This document shows, piece after piece, positions 49,975-58,574 of a DNA stretch of 64,000 bases. The notes beneath the pieces are model-generated. The model saw only the letters and a program-made list of their open reading frames with translations. It had not been told where the DNA came from and ran no database searches. Each line of letters opens with the position of its first letter. The first letter of the stretch is position 1. The stretch is from positions 1 to 64,000 of the forward strand of contig CAZIAL010000015.1 in the NCBI GenBank assembly GCA_964536965.1. Direction: 5' to 3'. Origin of the DNA: JACMQW01 sp964536965 (GTDB taxonomy: Bacteria > Bdellovibrionota > UBA1018). Made by a program: the position numbers and the translations under genes.

Positions 49975-50624
49975 TCCGACGGGCGATTTTCGCCATGACG
50001 AAGTTCGTCCCCCTCCTTTTCATGGCCGCATGGGCCGTGGGTATCGTCGCGTTCATCCGCGATCCGAGCGTGATTCGTTTTGGAGTTTCCTTGGCGGTCA
50101 TCTACCTTGTCCCACCCTTGAGCTATCGGGCCATCGCGTCTCTCTTTCCGATTAAGACGGGAACGAGTCGCCTCGGTCGCGATCAACCGCCCAGCGGGTG
50201 GGTCGTCGCCCATCGATTCCAGATTCTCTACAGCGTTTTCGAAGATCTCGAGCGCATTCTTCGGGTGATTCCGGGCGCGTACAGTTTTTGGCTCCGCCTC
50301 TGGGGAAGTAAGGTCGGAAAACGAGTCTACTGGACGCCGCACACGCGCGTCGGAGACCGAACGCATTTCATTATCGGAAACGATGTTTTCATCGGGAACG
50401 CGTCCTACCTGTCTCCCCATATCGTGAAAAGGAAGCCGGAAGGTTTCCTGCTTTTGATTCGTCCGATCGTACTGGAAGACGGAGCCCTCGTGGGAACGCA
50501 TAGTATGCTGGGCCCGGGGACTCACGCGAAGGCCGGCCAGCATCTCGAGCCCTTTACCCTCGCCATGAACGGAAAATTCAGAAAATTCGAGATTGCCGAT
50601 GAAGAAAAGCCAGAAAGCGCCTAA
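49971..50624 (+). CDS. Membrane-anchored hexapeptide-repeat (LbH) acyltransferase-like protein
   Basis: 217 residues, overlapping the previous gene by 4 bases. Two N-terminal transmembrane segments (FVPLLFMAAWAVGIVAFI and FGVSLAVIYLVPPLSYRAI) are followed by a left-handed beta-helix region with hexapeptide-like repeats (VGKRVYWTPHTRVGDRTHFI, IGNDVFIGNASYLSPHI, VLEDGALVGTHSMLGPGTHA). LbH proteins usually transfer acetyl or acyl groups, and the histidines in the repeats could be catalytic. The membrane anchors place it with a lipid substrate. Confidence 0.78.
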   Translation: MIRRAIFAMTKFVPLLFMAAWAVGIVAFIRDPSVIRFGVSLAVIYLVPPLSYRAIASLFPIKTGTSRLGRDQPPSGWVVAHRFQILYSVFEDLERILRVIPGAYSFWLRLWGSKVGKRVYWTPHTRVGDRTHFIIGNDVFIGNASYLSPHIVKRKPEGFLLLIRPIVLEDGALVGTHSMLGPGTHAKAGQHLEPFTLAMNGKFRKFEIADEEKPESA

Positions 50625-51549
50625 TCCGAGCGCCCTGGCGCCCTTCCTGGCTCGTGAACGGGTCGTCGGACTTCCGAGGATGCGAACGGACGGGCGCATC
50701 CGAAAATTGCTCGAAACGATTTGCAAGCGCGACCTCGTCGCGCCGAAACGGGCGGTCCAGGACCTTCCGCGCTACTTTTGGGACGAGCGACGATATGCGC
50801 TCGAGAAATCCGACGACTACCGTTCCCTCCCGGAAGACGCGCGCGAGGAAATTCTCGAGACGCTGAGTCGCCACAGCGTCGTGACTTCCTATTACATCGA
50901 AAAAGGGGCGATCTCCTTTTGCGCGAAAATGGCGCTCCTCTCGGACACGATCGAAGAGAAGTCGCTTTACCTAGCCATGGGGTACGAAGAAGTCACCCAT
51001 CTCCTGGAGTTCGAAAAGTTTCTCGACGTCGATCCGGAGGATCCGAAGTATATTACGCCTTTCATCGGCACCTTGAATGACCTGATCCAAGACGCCGATC
51101 GGGTAACGAGTTTCTTTGTCGCCCAGGTCCTCCTCGAAGGAATGGCGCTGAATCACTATGAGAATCTCCTGGCCCATTGTCTCGATTCCGCGCTGAGGGC
51201 CACCATCGAGAAAGTCCTGTCCGATGAGTCGGGCCATCATGGGTCCGGTTTGGTCCTGCTGAATCTCGCCGAACTTTCCGCGGAAGAATGTTCGCATCTA
51301 GTCCGCGTCGCCGCCCGAGTCGCGGGTATGCTGACCGGACAAGGAGGAATGCTCCTGGAGGTGATTCGTTCGACCGCCGTGAGGCACGGAATCTCGCTCG
51401 GTGACGACGCGCTATCGCGAATCTCGCGCGACATCGAGCTCGAACGCCAGATGAAGACCCGCGTCTCGCGACTCCGTGAAAGCCTGACGAAAATTCGCCA
51501 CCCCGCGCTCGTCCGCGACCTGCTCGAAATCGAGGCGTTTCGAAAATGA
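50599..51549 (+). CDS. Ferritin-like diiron oxidase/oxygenase
   Basis: 316 residues from the ATG at 50599 (a TTG at 50593 is also in frame). A four-helix diiron site is readable: Glu101 (YYIEKGAISF), Glu131 and His134 (GYEEVTHLLEFEKF), Glu180 (QVLLEGMALNHYENL), and Glu210 and His213 (LSDESGHHGSG). This E, ExxH, E, ExxH pattern is that of ferritin-like oxidases such as AurF-type N-oxygenases and acyl desaturases. The closest subfamily is not clear. Together with the HDO-fold enzyme and the 2-oxoglutarate enzyme it gives this operon three distinct non-heme iron oxidases. It overlaps the previous gene by 26 bases. Confidence 0.8.
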   Translation: MKKSQKAPNPSALAPFLARERVVGLPRMRTDGRIRKLLETICKRDLVAPKRAVQDLPRYFWDERRYALEKSDDYRSLPEDAREEILETLSRHSVVTSYYIEKGAISFCAKMALLSDTIEEKSLYLAMGYEEVTHLLEFEKFLDVDPEDPKYITPFIGTLNDLIQDADRVTSFFVAQVLLEGMALNHYENLLAHCLDSALRATIEKVLSDESGHHGSGLVLLNLAELSAEECSHLVRVAARVAGMLTGQGGMLLEVIRSTAVRHGISLGDDALSRISRDIELERQMKTRVSRLRESLTKIRHPALVRDLLEIEAFRK

Positions 51550-52775
51550 AGCCGAAGATCGCGATCCTACCCTTCCCTGCCGCGGGCCATCTCTCCTCCA
51601 TCCTCCTGCTCGCGCGCGCGATGGAAAAAAGGGGGTACGAAATCGTCGTCTATTCCGTGGCGGACGGGGAGAAGCACCTTCGCGAAAAGGACTTTAACTC
51701 GGTCCGATACGGAGAGACCAAGCTTCCGCTCGGTTCCATCGCCCGCATGGCGGGGGGAACAGTTCGGAATTCGTCTTATTCCGCGATCACGAGTGGTCTT
51801 CGATTTCATCGTGAGCTCCTCGATGCGAGTCTGAACGAACTCGCGGCTCGACTCGAAGCCGAACGGCCGGTCGCTATCGTCGGCGATGAACTTTTCCTGT
51901 GCGGACCCACTCTCGGCAAGGCCCTTGAAATTCCCTGGATCGGAGTGAGTCAGACTCTTTCCATTTACCCCGATCGAACGGGCGCCTCCGCTCCGGCGTT
52001 CATCGATCCGCGTGAATCCGGGGCATTGGCGCGCAGAGCCGGCGTCCTCTTCGTCGACTTGGTCTTCAGATATCTCGCGAAAGGGATCAACCAGCATCGC
52101 GTGAAACGCGCTTGGCCTCCCCACCGGCGAATTGAAGACGCCTTCTCGAAGGACTTGCACTTACTGCCCTACTCGCGTGAATTTTCGGGGCGGGGCCCGA
52201 CCCCCGCTCATTTTAAATTTTTGGGTCCGTTCCTGAAGCCCGTAGACATCGAGACGAAACGCGATGTTTGTTACGCGAGCCTGGGAACCCTCGTTTCGCC
52301 TGAGAAGAAGACCGCGATCCTCGGTCAGGCGGCCCGAGCTTTTCGAAACCTCGGCGAGACGGCCCTGATCTCTTGGGGAAGTCGGGATGCTTCGACCATT
52401 CCCGAAGCCCTGCGCGAGCAGGTTCTTCCCCGCGTCGACCAACTCGAAGTCCTCTCGCGCGCGAAGCTCATGCTGACCCATGGCGGACTGAACTCGGTCC
52501 AGGAATGCATCCATTTCGGAGTGCCGATGCTCGTGGTTCCGATTAAGCATGACCAGCTCGGCATCGCGGCCCGCGTCCGCGAACTCGGGATCGGCGAGGT
52601 GATTTCCCCGCGTGAGGCGACCGCCGATCGCCTCGCGAAGAGCATCCGGTCGATGCTCGATCCGGAGCGATATGCGATCTATCTCGAGAAGCTCGCGATC
52701 CAAAAATTCGCGGCGCAGCAAGGCGGCGGACTCGACGCTGCCGTCGCGATGATCGAGCGGGTGTTGCATGGATAA
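51546..52775 (+). CDS. GT1-family glycosyltransferase (UGT/MGT-like)
   Basis: 409 residues, GT-B fold. The N-terminus KIAILPFPAAGHLSSILLLA binds the acceptor. The C-terminal domain has VCYASLGTLVSPEKK and the nucleotide-sugar signature LTHGGLNSVQECIHFGVPML, VVPIKHDQ. Members glycosylate lipids, polyketides and sterols. In this operon it most likely adds a sugar to the N-acyl-amino-acid product. ATGA overlap with the diiron gene upstream and 8-base overlap with the next gene. Confidence 0.92.
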   Translation: MKPKIAILPFPAAGHLSSILLLARAMEKRGYEIVVYSVADGEKHLREKDFNSVRYGETKLPLGSIARMAGGTVRNSSYSAITSGLRFHRELLDASLNELAARLEAERPVAIVGDELFLCGPTLGKALEIPWIGVSQTLSIYPDRTGASAPAFIDPRESGALARRAGVLFVDLVFRYLAKGINQHRVKRAWPPHRRIEDAFSKDLHLLPYSREFSGRGPTPAHFKFLGPFLKPVDIETKRDVCYASLGTLVSPEKKTAILGQAARAFRNLGETALISWGSRDASTIPEALREQVLPRVDQLEVLSRAKLMLTHGGLNSVQECIHFGVPMLVVPIKHDQLGIAARVRELGIGEVISPREATADRLAKSIRSMLDPERYAIYLEKLAIQKFAAQQGGGLDAAVAMIERVLHG

Positions 52776-53628
52776 AAAAACGGATAAGAAAATCGATAAG
52801 CGGGCGGACGGAGACGATGAGCGAATGACCGTCTCCGGCGGCGCTGGTTTCCGTCGGGTAACGACCATCGGCACCTGGCGGAAGTTTTCGCTCGTGCTCT
52901 GGGCAAACCCCCAGGAAGCCGTCCGCGTTCTGCCCCCGATCGAGATTCGTGTCGGAGGCGCGGCCGATGCCCTCGAACGCCGAAAACGCCAGCGCCCGGA
53001 TTCACCGCTGACCTGGACTTCGGTGATGCTGAGGGCGATGACGCTCCTTCTCGCGAAACATCCCGAGTGGAACCGATTTGTCCGGAAGAATCATATCTAC
53101 GAGCGAACGAACGTCGACGCTCTCCTTCGCGTGAACCTCGAAGATGGTTCCCTCTGGGCTTGTTATATTCGAGGCGCCCAGACAAAGACGGCGGAAGAAT
53201 TCCGCACCCATGTCGAAAACCATCGGGCGAAGATTCGAGACCGGGGGGCCCGCTACCCCGTCCTCGCGAGAATCGTCGATTGGCTTCCCGTCTCCCTCCT
53301 GAGAGGGGCCTATCGCTTTTATGATGGATTCGAAAATCGGACGGGAATCGCGGCTCCAGGGATGCCCGATCTACGGTATCCATCTTTTTCGCTAAGCAAT
53401 CTAGGGTCCCTCGGCAGCGTGCTCATCCCGCCGCTCGTGACCCGCGGTCTCCACGCGCCGATCCATTTCACGATGGGTGCGGTGGCCGCGCGCGGCGACG
53501 GTGCGACCCTTCCCATGATTTTCGCATTCGACCACCGGATCATCGATGCGGGCGGCGTCGGCTTACTCCTGTCCGAACTCGAAAAAATCCTCGCCGAAGA
53601 GTCGTTCCTCGCGGAGGTGCGGGGATGA
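52768..53628 (+). CDS. CAT-fold acyltransferase (2-oxoacid dehydrogenase E2 catalytic-like)
   Basis: 286 residues with a Lys/Asp-rich N-terminus (MDKKTDKKIDKRADGDDERM). The fold is that of the E2 catalytic domain or chloramphenicol acetyltransferase: TWTSVMLRAMTLLLAKHPEW near residue 85, SFSLSNLGSLGS, and the catalytic MIFAFDHRIIDAGGVG near the C-terminus with His and Asp in place. No lipoyl or subunit-binding domain is present. It could acylate the product of this pathway using an acyl-CoA or acyl-carrier donor. It overlaps both neighbours. Confidence 0.8.
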   Translation: MDKKTDKKIDKRADGDDERMTVSGGAGFRRVTTIGTWRKFSLVLWANPQEAVRVLPPIEIRVGGAADALERRKRQRPDSPLTWTSVMLRAMTLLLAKHPEWNRFVRKNHIYERTNVDALLRVNLEDGSLWACYIRGAQTKTAEEFRTHVENHRAKIRDRGARYPVLARIVDWLPVSLLRGAYRFYDGFENRTGIAAPGMPDLRYPSFSLSNLGSLGSVLIPPLVTRGLHAPIHFTMGAVAARGDGATLPMIFAFDHRIIDAGGVGLLLSELEKILAEESFLAEVRG

Positions 53629-54329
53629 ACCTACCGATACGCGCACCGGCCATTCGGCTTCGAGACGTCACCAAACGTTACTCCGAATCATCCATCGCGC
53701 TCGATTCGGTTTCCCTCGACATCGAACCAGGGGAATTCGTCGCCCTGATGGGTCCCTCCGGAAGCGGAAAGACGACGCTTCTCAGTCTCTGCGCGGGCCT
53801 CGACCACCCGACCTCTGGCGAGGTCGTGGTTAACGGCGACCCCCTCGCTCGACTCGATCACGAAGCTCTCTGCCGATTTCGGCGTGATTCGCTCGGATTT
53901 GTTTTCCAGGGTTACCAGCTCTTTCCCTTCCTTACGGCGGTGGAAAACGCCGAATATGTGTGTTTGCTTCGTGGAGATCCTCCCCGTGAGGCCCGCGGCC
54001 GTGCACTCGATTCGTTGGCACGGGTCGGGTTGGAAAAATTCGCAAGCACCGAACCAGGAAAGCTGAGCGGCGGACAACAGCAGCGTGTCGCCATCGCGCG
54101 TGCGCTCGCTTCGAATCCGCGAATCATCCTCGCCGACGAGCCGACGGCGAATCTCGATACCGAGACCGCCATGGGTCTGATTCACCTCTTCGGCGAGCTC
54201 AACGAGAAGAACGGGATCACCTTCGTATTTTCCACCCATGATGCGCGCATTCTCTCCGAAGTCCGACGCGTCGTAAGGCTTCGGGACGGTCGAATCGAGG
54301 TTCCGGGCGGGGAAGGGAAATCGCGATGA
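53625..54329 (+). CDS. ABC transporter ATPase, LolD/MacB type
   Basis: 234 residues. Walker A GPSGSGKTTLLSLCAGLDHP, Q-loop VFQGYQLFPFLTAVEN, signature LSGGQQQRVAIARALASNPR, Walker B IILADEPTANLD and an H-loop FVFSTHDARIL are all intact. The sequence groups with the LolD/MacB/FtsE-type ATPases that power extraction or efflux across the envelope rather than classic import. It overlaps the permease gene (ATGA) and the acyltransferase gene. Confidence 0.93.
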   Translation: MNLPIRAPAIRLRDVTKRYSESSIALDSVSLDIEPGEFVALMGPSGSGKTTLLSLCAGLDHPTSGEVVVNGDPLARLDHEALCRFRRDSLGFVFQGYQLFPFLTAVENAEYVCLLRGDPPREARGRALDSLARVGLEKFASTEPGKLSGGQQQRVAIARALASNPRIILADEPTANLDTETAMGLIHLFGELNEKNGITFVFSTHDARILSEVRRVVRLRDGRIEVPGGEGKSR

Positions 54330-55594
54330 AAAACTCCCTTCTCCTCGCGTTTCGAAATGCGAACCGAAATCTGCGCCGCCATGCGCGCCGCTCGGTCCTG
54401 CTTATCGCGACCTTAGCCTTCGGCCTGGCCGCCATTCTTTGGCTCGAATGCGTTTTTGCCGGTCGCAACCGCGAGATGATCGAAAAAGTGACGGAAACCC
54501 ATGTGGGTGATCTCCAGATCATGCGGGACGACTTTCGCGAAGACCGGGGTATTCCCCAGAGTTTTCCCTTCGATCTGGACGCACTTTTGCGTGCGCTTCC
54601 CCTACCCGCGCGCATCGCACCTCGAGTGCATCTGCCCGCGCTGATTTCCAGCGGAGATCTCTCCTTTCCGATTTTCCTCGTGGGGATCGATCCGATTCGA
54701 GAAAGGCAAGTAACCCGCGTCCATTCATTCCTGAAAGAAGGCGGCTATTTCGAGGGCCCAGCGTCGGATCCGGAATGCCCGGCGGCACGCGTCGTTCTGA
54801 GCCGAAAAATGGCTGAGATGCTCCGCGTGCAGCTGGGAGAGAAGCTCGTAGTCCTCTCGCAAGCCGCCGACGGAACGCTCGGCAACGGTCTGTTTCGAGT
54901 GGAAGGAATCTACGAAAGCGGCGCCCTGAACTTCGATAAAACTTATGCGTTCGCTCCGATCGACTGCATCCGCAGGGTCGGTGCGATCGCGGGCGTCCAC
55001 GAGATCGTCATCAAGCTCCCTCCCGGCAAGACGAGCGGCGCCCCGGTCGACCAAGTTCGGCAACTGTTCGCTGAATCGAATCACGATCCCCGTCTTTCCA
55101 TTTCTACCTGGGAAACGGAGATGCCGATGGTTTCGGCCGTCGTCCGATATAATCAGGCGACGCTGCTGATGATCTCTTTCATGCTCTTCGGAATCATCAT
55201 TCTGGGCATGGTGAATGCGCAACTCACGAGCGTCTTCGAAAGAACGCGGGAACTCGGCACCATGGCCGCCATCGGGGCGACCCCGAACCAGGTTCGGCTC
55301 CAGATCGTGACGGAGGCTCTGCTACTCGGCCTCGTCGCCGTCGCGCTCGGAACCGCGTTGGGAACAACGATCGTCGCCTACCACCAGTCGACCGGGCTCG
55401 ACTTGAAGCCATTCTTCGGCGAGGTGAAAAGTTTTGGACAGTATAATCTCGAACTCGTGACCTATCCGACCTGGAGCTGGAGACCGTATCTCCGCTCGGT
55501 CGCGGGAATTCTTCTCTTTATCCTGCTCGCCTCGCTCTATCCGGCTTTTCGGGCATCGCGAATGAGTCCGCTCGAAGCGATGCGCTCCTTCTAA
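54326..55594 (+). CDS. ABC transporter permease, FtsX/LolC/MacB family
   Basis: 422 residues. One transmembrane helix near residue 25 (VLLIATLAFGLAAILWL), a periplasmic domain of about 230 residues, then three C-terminal helices (LMISFMLFGIIILGMVNAQL, ALLLGLVAVALGTALGTTI, VAGILLFILLASLYPAF) and the FtsX motif TRELGTMAAIGATPNQVRLQ. The end AFRASRMSPLEAMRS is typical of MacB/LolC permeases. With the ATPase it should move the operon's lipid-like product to the outer membrane or out of the cell. Its stop overlaps the convergent MscS gene by 4 bases. Confidence 0.92.
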   Translation: MKNSLLLAFRNANRNLRRHARRSVLLIATLAFGLAAILWLECVFAGRNREMIEKVTETHVGDLQIMRDDFREDRGIPQSFPFDLDALLRALPLPARIAPRVHLPALISSGDLSFPIFLVGIDPIRERQVTRVHSFLKEGGYFEGPASDPECPAARVVLSRKMAEMLRVQLGEKLVVLSQAADGTLGNGLFRVEGIYESGALNFDKTYAFAPIDCIRRVGAIAGVHEIVIKLPPGKTSGAPVDQVRQLFAESNHDPRLSISTWETEMPMVSAVVRYNQATLLMISFMLFGIIILGMVNAQLTSVFERTRELGTMAAIGATPNQVRLQIVTEALLLGLVAVALGTALGTTIVAYHQSTGLDLKPFFGEVKSFGQYNLELVTYPTWSWRPYLRSVAGILLFILLASLYPAFRASRMSPLEAMRSF

Positions 55595-56529
55595 CTCGTC
55601 GAGGGTGGAGGGCCGGGCGGCAACATCCGAAAAACCCGTTGGGGAAACGGAATCTCGATGTCCGCCTTGTCGAACGCTTCCTTGAGCGCTTTTACCAGCC
55701 GATGCTGCGCTTCGAACTTAAACTCGTAGTTCTTTACCCGGATGATGACGTCGAGCTCGATACTCGAATCGCCGAATCGCTTCATCCGAACGAGCGGTAC
55801 GAATTCCGGAACTCCACCGGGTACGGTTTCGGCGACGTGGCGGGCCGCCTGGATCGCGACTTCCTCGACCTGATTCAGATCCGTATCGTAAGCCACGCCG
55901 GTGGAAACGACGACCGAGAATTCGGAATGCGGAAGGTTAAAATTGGTAATGGGCGACGACGAGAGCTTCGAATTCGGAATCACCAAGTGGTTGATTCCTC
56001 CGACGAGCAAATGCGTGCTTCTCCATCCAATTCGGACCACCTGCCCCTCGACGCCTGTATCGAGCTGGATCCAGTCGCCGATCGCGATCGGCCGGTCGAG
56101 ATAAAGATAAAATCCGGAGAACAAGTTCCCCAGCGTATCCTGCAGGGCCAGTCCCACGGCGATGGATCCCACCCCGAGCGAAGCCACGAGCGGAGTGACC
56201 GAGACGCCGAGCGAATCGAGCGCGACCAGAAACGCCGTGACATAGATGACGACCCGAAAAAAGATGAAGACGAGCGGGCGGAAGTGGGGCGCGAGCTTGG
56301 AACTCACCCAGGCGGACTGATTCACCAGTTCGAGGGCCCGGCTCGCGATCCAGGCGACGACCCAGACGGAGAGAAACGTCAGGATTCTCCGATACGCCAG
56401 CTCGCTGCGCGACTCGGGCTCGAAATGGAGATAGAGGTGGCCGGAAAGGAGAACCACTAAAACCAGCAGCTGGAACCAGACTTTCTTCAATCCGTTCCGG
56501 ATCCACGAAAAACGTTCGACAGAGTTCAT
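55591..56529 (-). CDS. Mechanosensitive channel, MscS family
   Basis: 312 residues. Three transmembrane segments precede the pore helix, with the typical SLGVGSIAVGLALQDTLGNL and FSGFYLYLDRPIAIGDWI segments, then the beta domain (EGQVVRIGWRSTHLLVGGIN) and the C-terminal vestibule domain ending in a Pro-rich tail. It opens under membrane tension to release solutes. It converges with the ABC permease gene, sharing 4 bases at the stops, and is separated from the next minus-strand gene by 47 bases. Confidence 0.95.
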   Translation of the reverse strand: MNSVERFSWIRNGLKKVWFQLLVLVVLLSGHLYLHFEPESRSELAYRRILTFLSVWVVAWIASRALELVNQSAWVSSKLAPHFRPLVFIFFRVVIYVTAFLVALDSLGVSVTPLVASLGVGSIAVGLALQDTLGNLFSGFYLYLDRPIAIGDWIQLDTGVEGQVVRIGWRSTHLLVGGINHLVIPNSKLSSSPITNFNLPHSEFSVVVSTGVAYDTDLNQVEEVAIQAARHVAETVPGGVPEFVPLVRMKRFGDSSIELDVIIRVKNYEFKFEAQHRLVKALKEAFDKADIEIPFPQRVFRMLPPGPPPSTS

Positions 56530-56576
56530 GGGAAGACCTTAACCCCTCTCCACGAGCGGGTAAAGGTTCGGACCAC

Positions 56577-58574
56577 TTAGGCGGCTTGTCCGCCCGACTC
56601 GCCGCTTCCCCGCGGAGACTGATTCTTCCGAAGGCTGCGATTTTCTTCCACCGCGCGCGCAAGGTCGGTCTGCAGCTTCCGCTCTGATTCCTGGGTTTCG
56701 CGGAGCTTGAACGCCGTCTTTTCGAGATTTCGCTTCGCCTCGCTCGCAAGACGATCGAGCTGATCGATCTTCCGGCGCAGATCCCCGATCTCCTTATCGT
56801 TCGACTTGTCCTTCTGCTGGTTCAGCGATTCCATAAGGCGCTGGTTCACTCGTTTATACTCTTCGAGTTTTTTCTCCAGGCTCTGGACCTTGGTGGCCAT
56901 CTGGAGATCATTGCCTTTCTGGGCTTTCGCCTGGGCGATAATCAGTCGATTTTCGAGATCGCGCACCTTCGTCACCAGTGACTTCGCTTCCTCTTCTTTC
57001 ATCTGCGCCATCCGCTGGGCGCGCTCGAGCTTCTGCTTCGTTTGCTGCGATTCCTTATCGGACACCGCGGAGCTGGCCCGTTCGACGGCGAGATTCAGCT
57101 GCGCAATTTGGTCCGACTTCGTGTCCAGCGCCGTCTGCTTTTGGCGCAGCATTTCTTCCTTCCGATTCAGTTCCTGCTTCAGTGCCCGTTCCGCGGTCTT
57201 GAATTCGAGTTCACGCTGGCGCATCTGCTTGGAGAGATTCTTCTGGAGTTCGGCGAGACGCGACTTCTCCTGGATCAGTTCAGAGGAGAGATTATCGACC
57301 CAGCGCTTCGCTTTATCTCCCTCGACTTCCTCGGCGATCTCTTCGAGCGTCGCTTGCACCTTTTTGGATTTTCCGGTGCTCGCGATCGTCTTCAGTTCCT
57401 GCAGGATCTGCCCGGCGGGATTCGATTCGGTCTCCTCGGATTCCGAGGCGCCATCTTCGGATGGGGATTCCATTCCTCCCGGGTTTTCGACCCCCGCGAC
57501 GGTGGAAGCCTCATCCTCGGTGAGCGGCGGAGGACCTACGACAGTCTCCTTCGGAGCGAACGGCCATACCTGCTTGAGGAAATGAAATCCCCAGTCGTCC
57601 TTGTCTTCCGTCTTCGGAGCGCCCGAACCCTTCACGACGATCGGTGGCTCCTCGACTGGATCGACGGATCCGCCGGAAACCACCCGCGTCTCTTCGACGC
57701 CGTCGAGCTTGCTTCGTAGCTGCTGCACGGTTCCTCGCAACCCGGCGACGGTGCGCTCATAGTCCGCGATGACCGACTTCATCTCCTCGATCTCATCGGA
57801 TGCATCCGTTTTTCCGGTGAATCGACGTTCGATCGCACGCTCGGCGGCGGCCCCCGCGATGACCCGGATTTCCTCGTCCTCTTCCGCAGTTTCGCTTCCC
57901 GCGATCTTCACCGTTTCCAGAGTCTGCTGCGGAGTCCGATCGTCGATCTTGACGGTATCCGCTGCGGTCGGATTCTTCAGCAGCTTCGAAAAATTCAGAT
58001 CGCCCAGTTCGACGTAGTTCGAAACTTCGAGGAGAGGCGCCCGATTCGAGTCCACGGAAACTACGGCGATAGGATCCTTCAGTTCGGCATCGGTACGATT
58101 CAGCAGGGAAACGACCTCTACCCTTCGTTCCATCAGCTCGTAGCGGACGATCACCTGGGTGCTGTGACGATTGATCCACTCGATCGCTCGTTCGAACGCA
58201 TCGCCTGGCGTACCTGCCCCCACTCGTTGGGCCAACCCATTCCATTTCGGTACGTTACTCGGATCCCAGTGAAAGGCGATGCCGACCGCCACATAGTTTC
58301 CATCCACGCCGACCTCGACGGAAGCGGCCGGAACGTCCTCGGAATGGTGGTTCGGGAGATTCCGCACCGCGAAGGTCTGGAAAACCCCGTATACGAGAAG
58401 CGCCCGGATGCGGAGTTCGTCCACATCCTCTTCGCGCAGTTTCGCCGACACGAGGTCGGAAATGCGTCCGACGTTTCGAGCGCGCAGATCGTTCGTGTAG
58501 AAAATATCGCATTTCGGACTGAGCAGTCCGGCGACTCCGAAGGAATTCAGGGATCGCATGCTGTCGTCAGCCAA
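56577..58574 (-). CDS. Large coiled-coil protein of unknown function
   Basis: 665 residues, no signal peptide or membrane span. Residues 1-215 form a globular domain (VGVDGNYVAVGIAFHWDPSN, HSTQVIVRYELMERRVEVVS). A Glu/Asp/Ser/Pro-rich disordered region spans about 320-420. The C-terminal 250 residues form a nearly continuous coiled coil (RLAELQKNLSKQMRQRELEF onward to LRETQESERKLQTDLARAVE). No family is recognised. Its start overlaps the end of the preceding gene by 8 bases, so the two proteins are probably made together and may interact. Confidence 0.75.
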   Translation of the reverse strand: MADDSMRSLNSFGVAGLLSPKCDIFYTNDLRARNVGRISDLVSAKLREEDVDELRIRALLVYGVFQTFAVRNLPNHHSEDVPAASVEVGVDGNYVAVGIAFHWDPSNVPKWNGLAQRVGAGTPGDAFERAIEWINRHSTQVIVRYELMERRVEVVSLLNRTDAELKDPIAVVSVDSNRAPLLEVSNYVELGDLNFSKLLKNPTAADTVKIDDRTPQQTLETVKIAGSETAEEDEEIRVIAGAAAERAIERRFTGKTDASDEIEEMKSVIADYERTVAGLRGTVQQLRSKLDGVEETRVVSGGSVDPVEEPPIVVKGSGAPKTEDKDDWGFHFLKQVWPFAPKETVVGPPPLTEDEASTVAGVENPGGMESPSEDGASESEETESNPAGQILQELKTIASTGKSKKVQATLEEIAEEVEGDKAKRWVDNLSSELIQEKSRLAELQKNLSKQMRQRELEFKTAERALKQELNRKEEMLRQKQTALDTKSDQIAQLNLAVERASSAVSDKESQQTKQKLERAQRMAQMKEEEAKSLVTKVRDLENRLIIAQAKAQKGNDLQMATKVQSLEKKLEEYKRVNQRLMESLNQQKDKSNDKEIGDLRRKIDQLDRLASEAKRNLEKTAFKLRETQESERKLQTDLARAVEENRSLRKNQSPRGSGESGGQAA

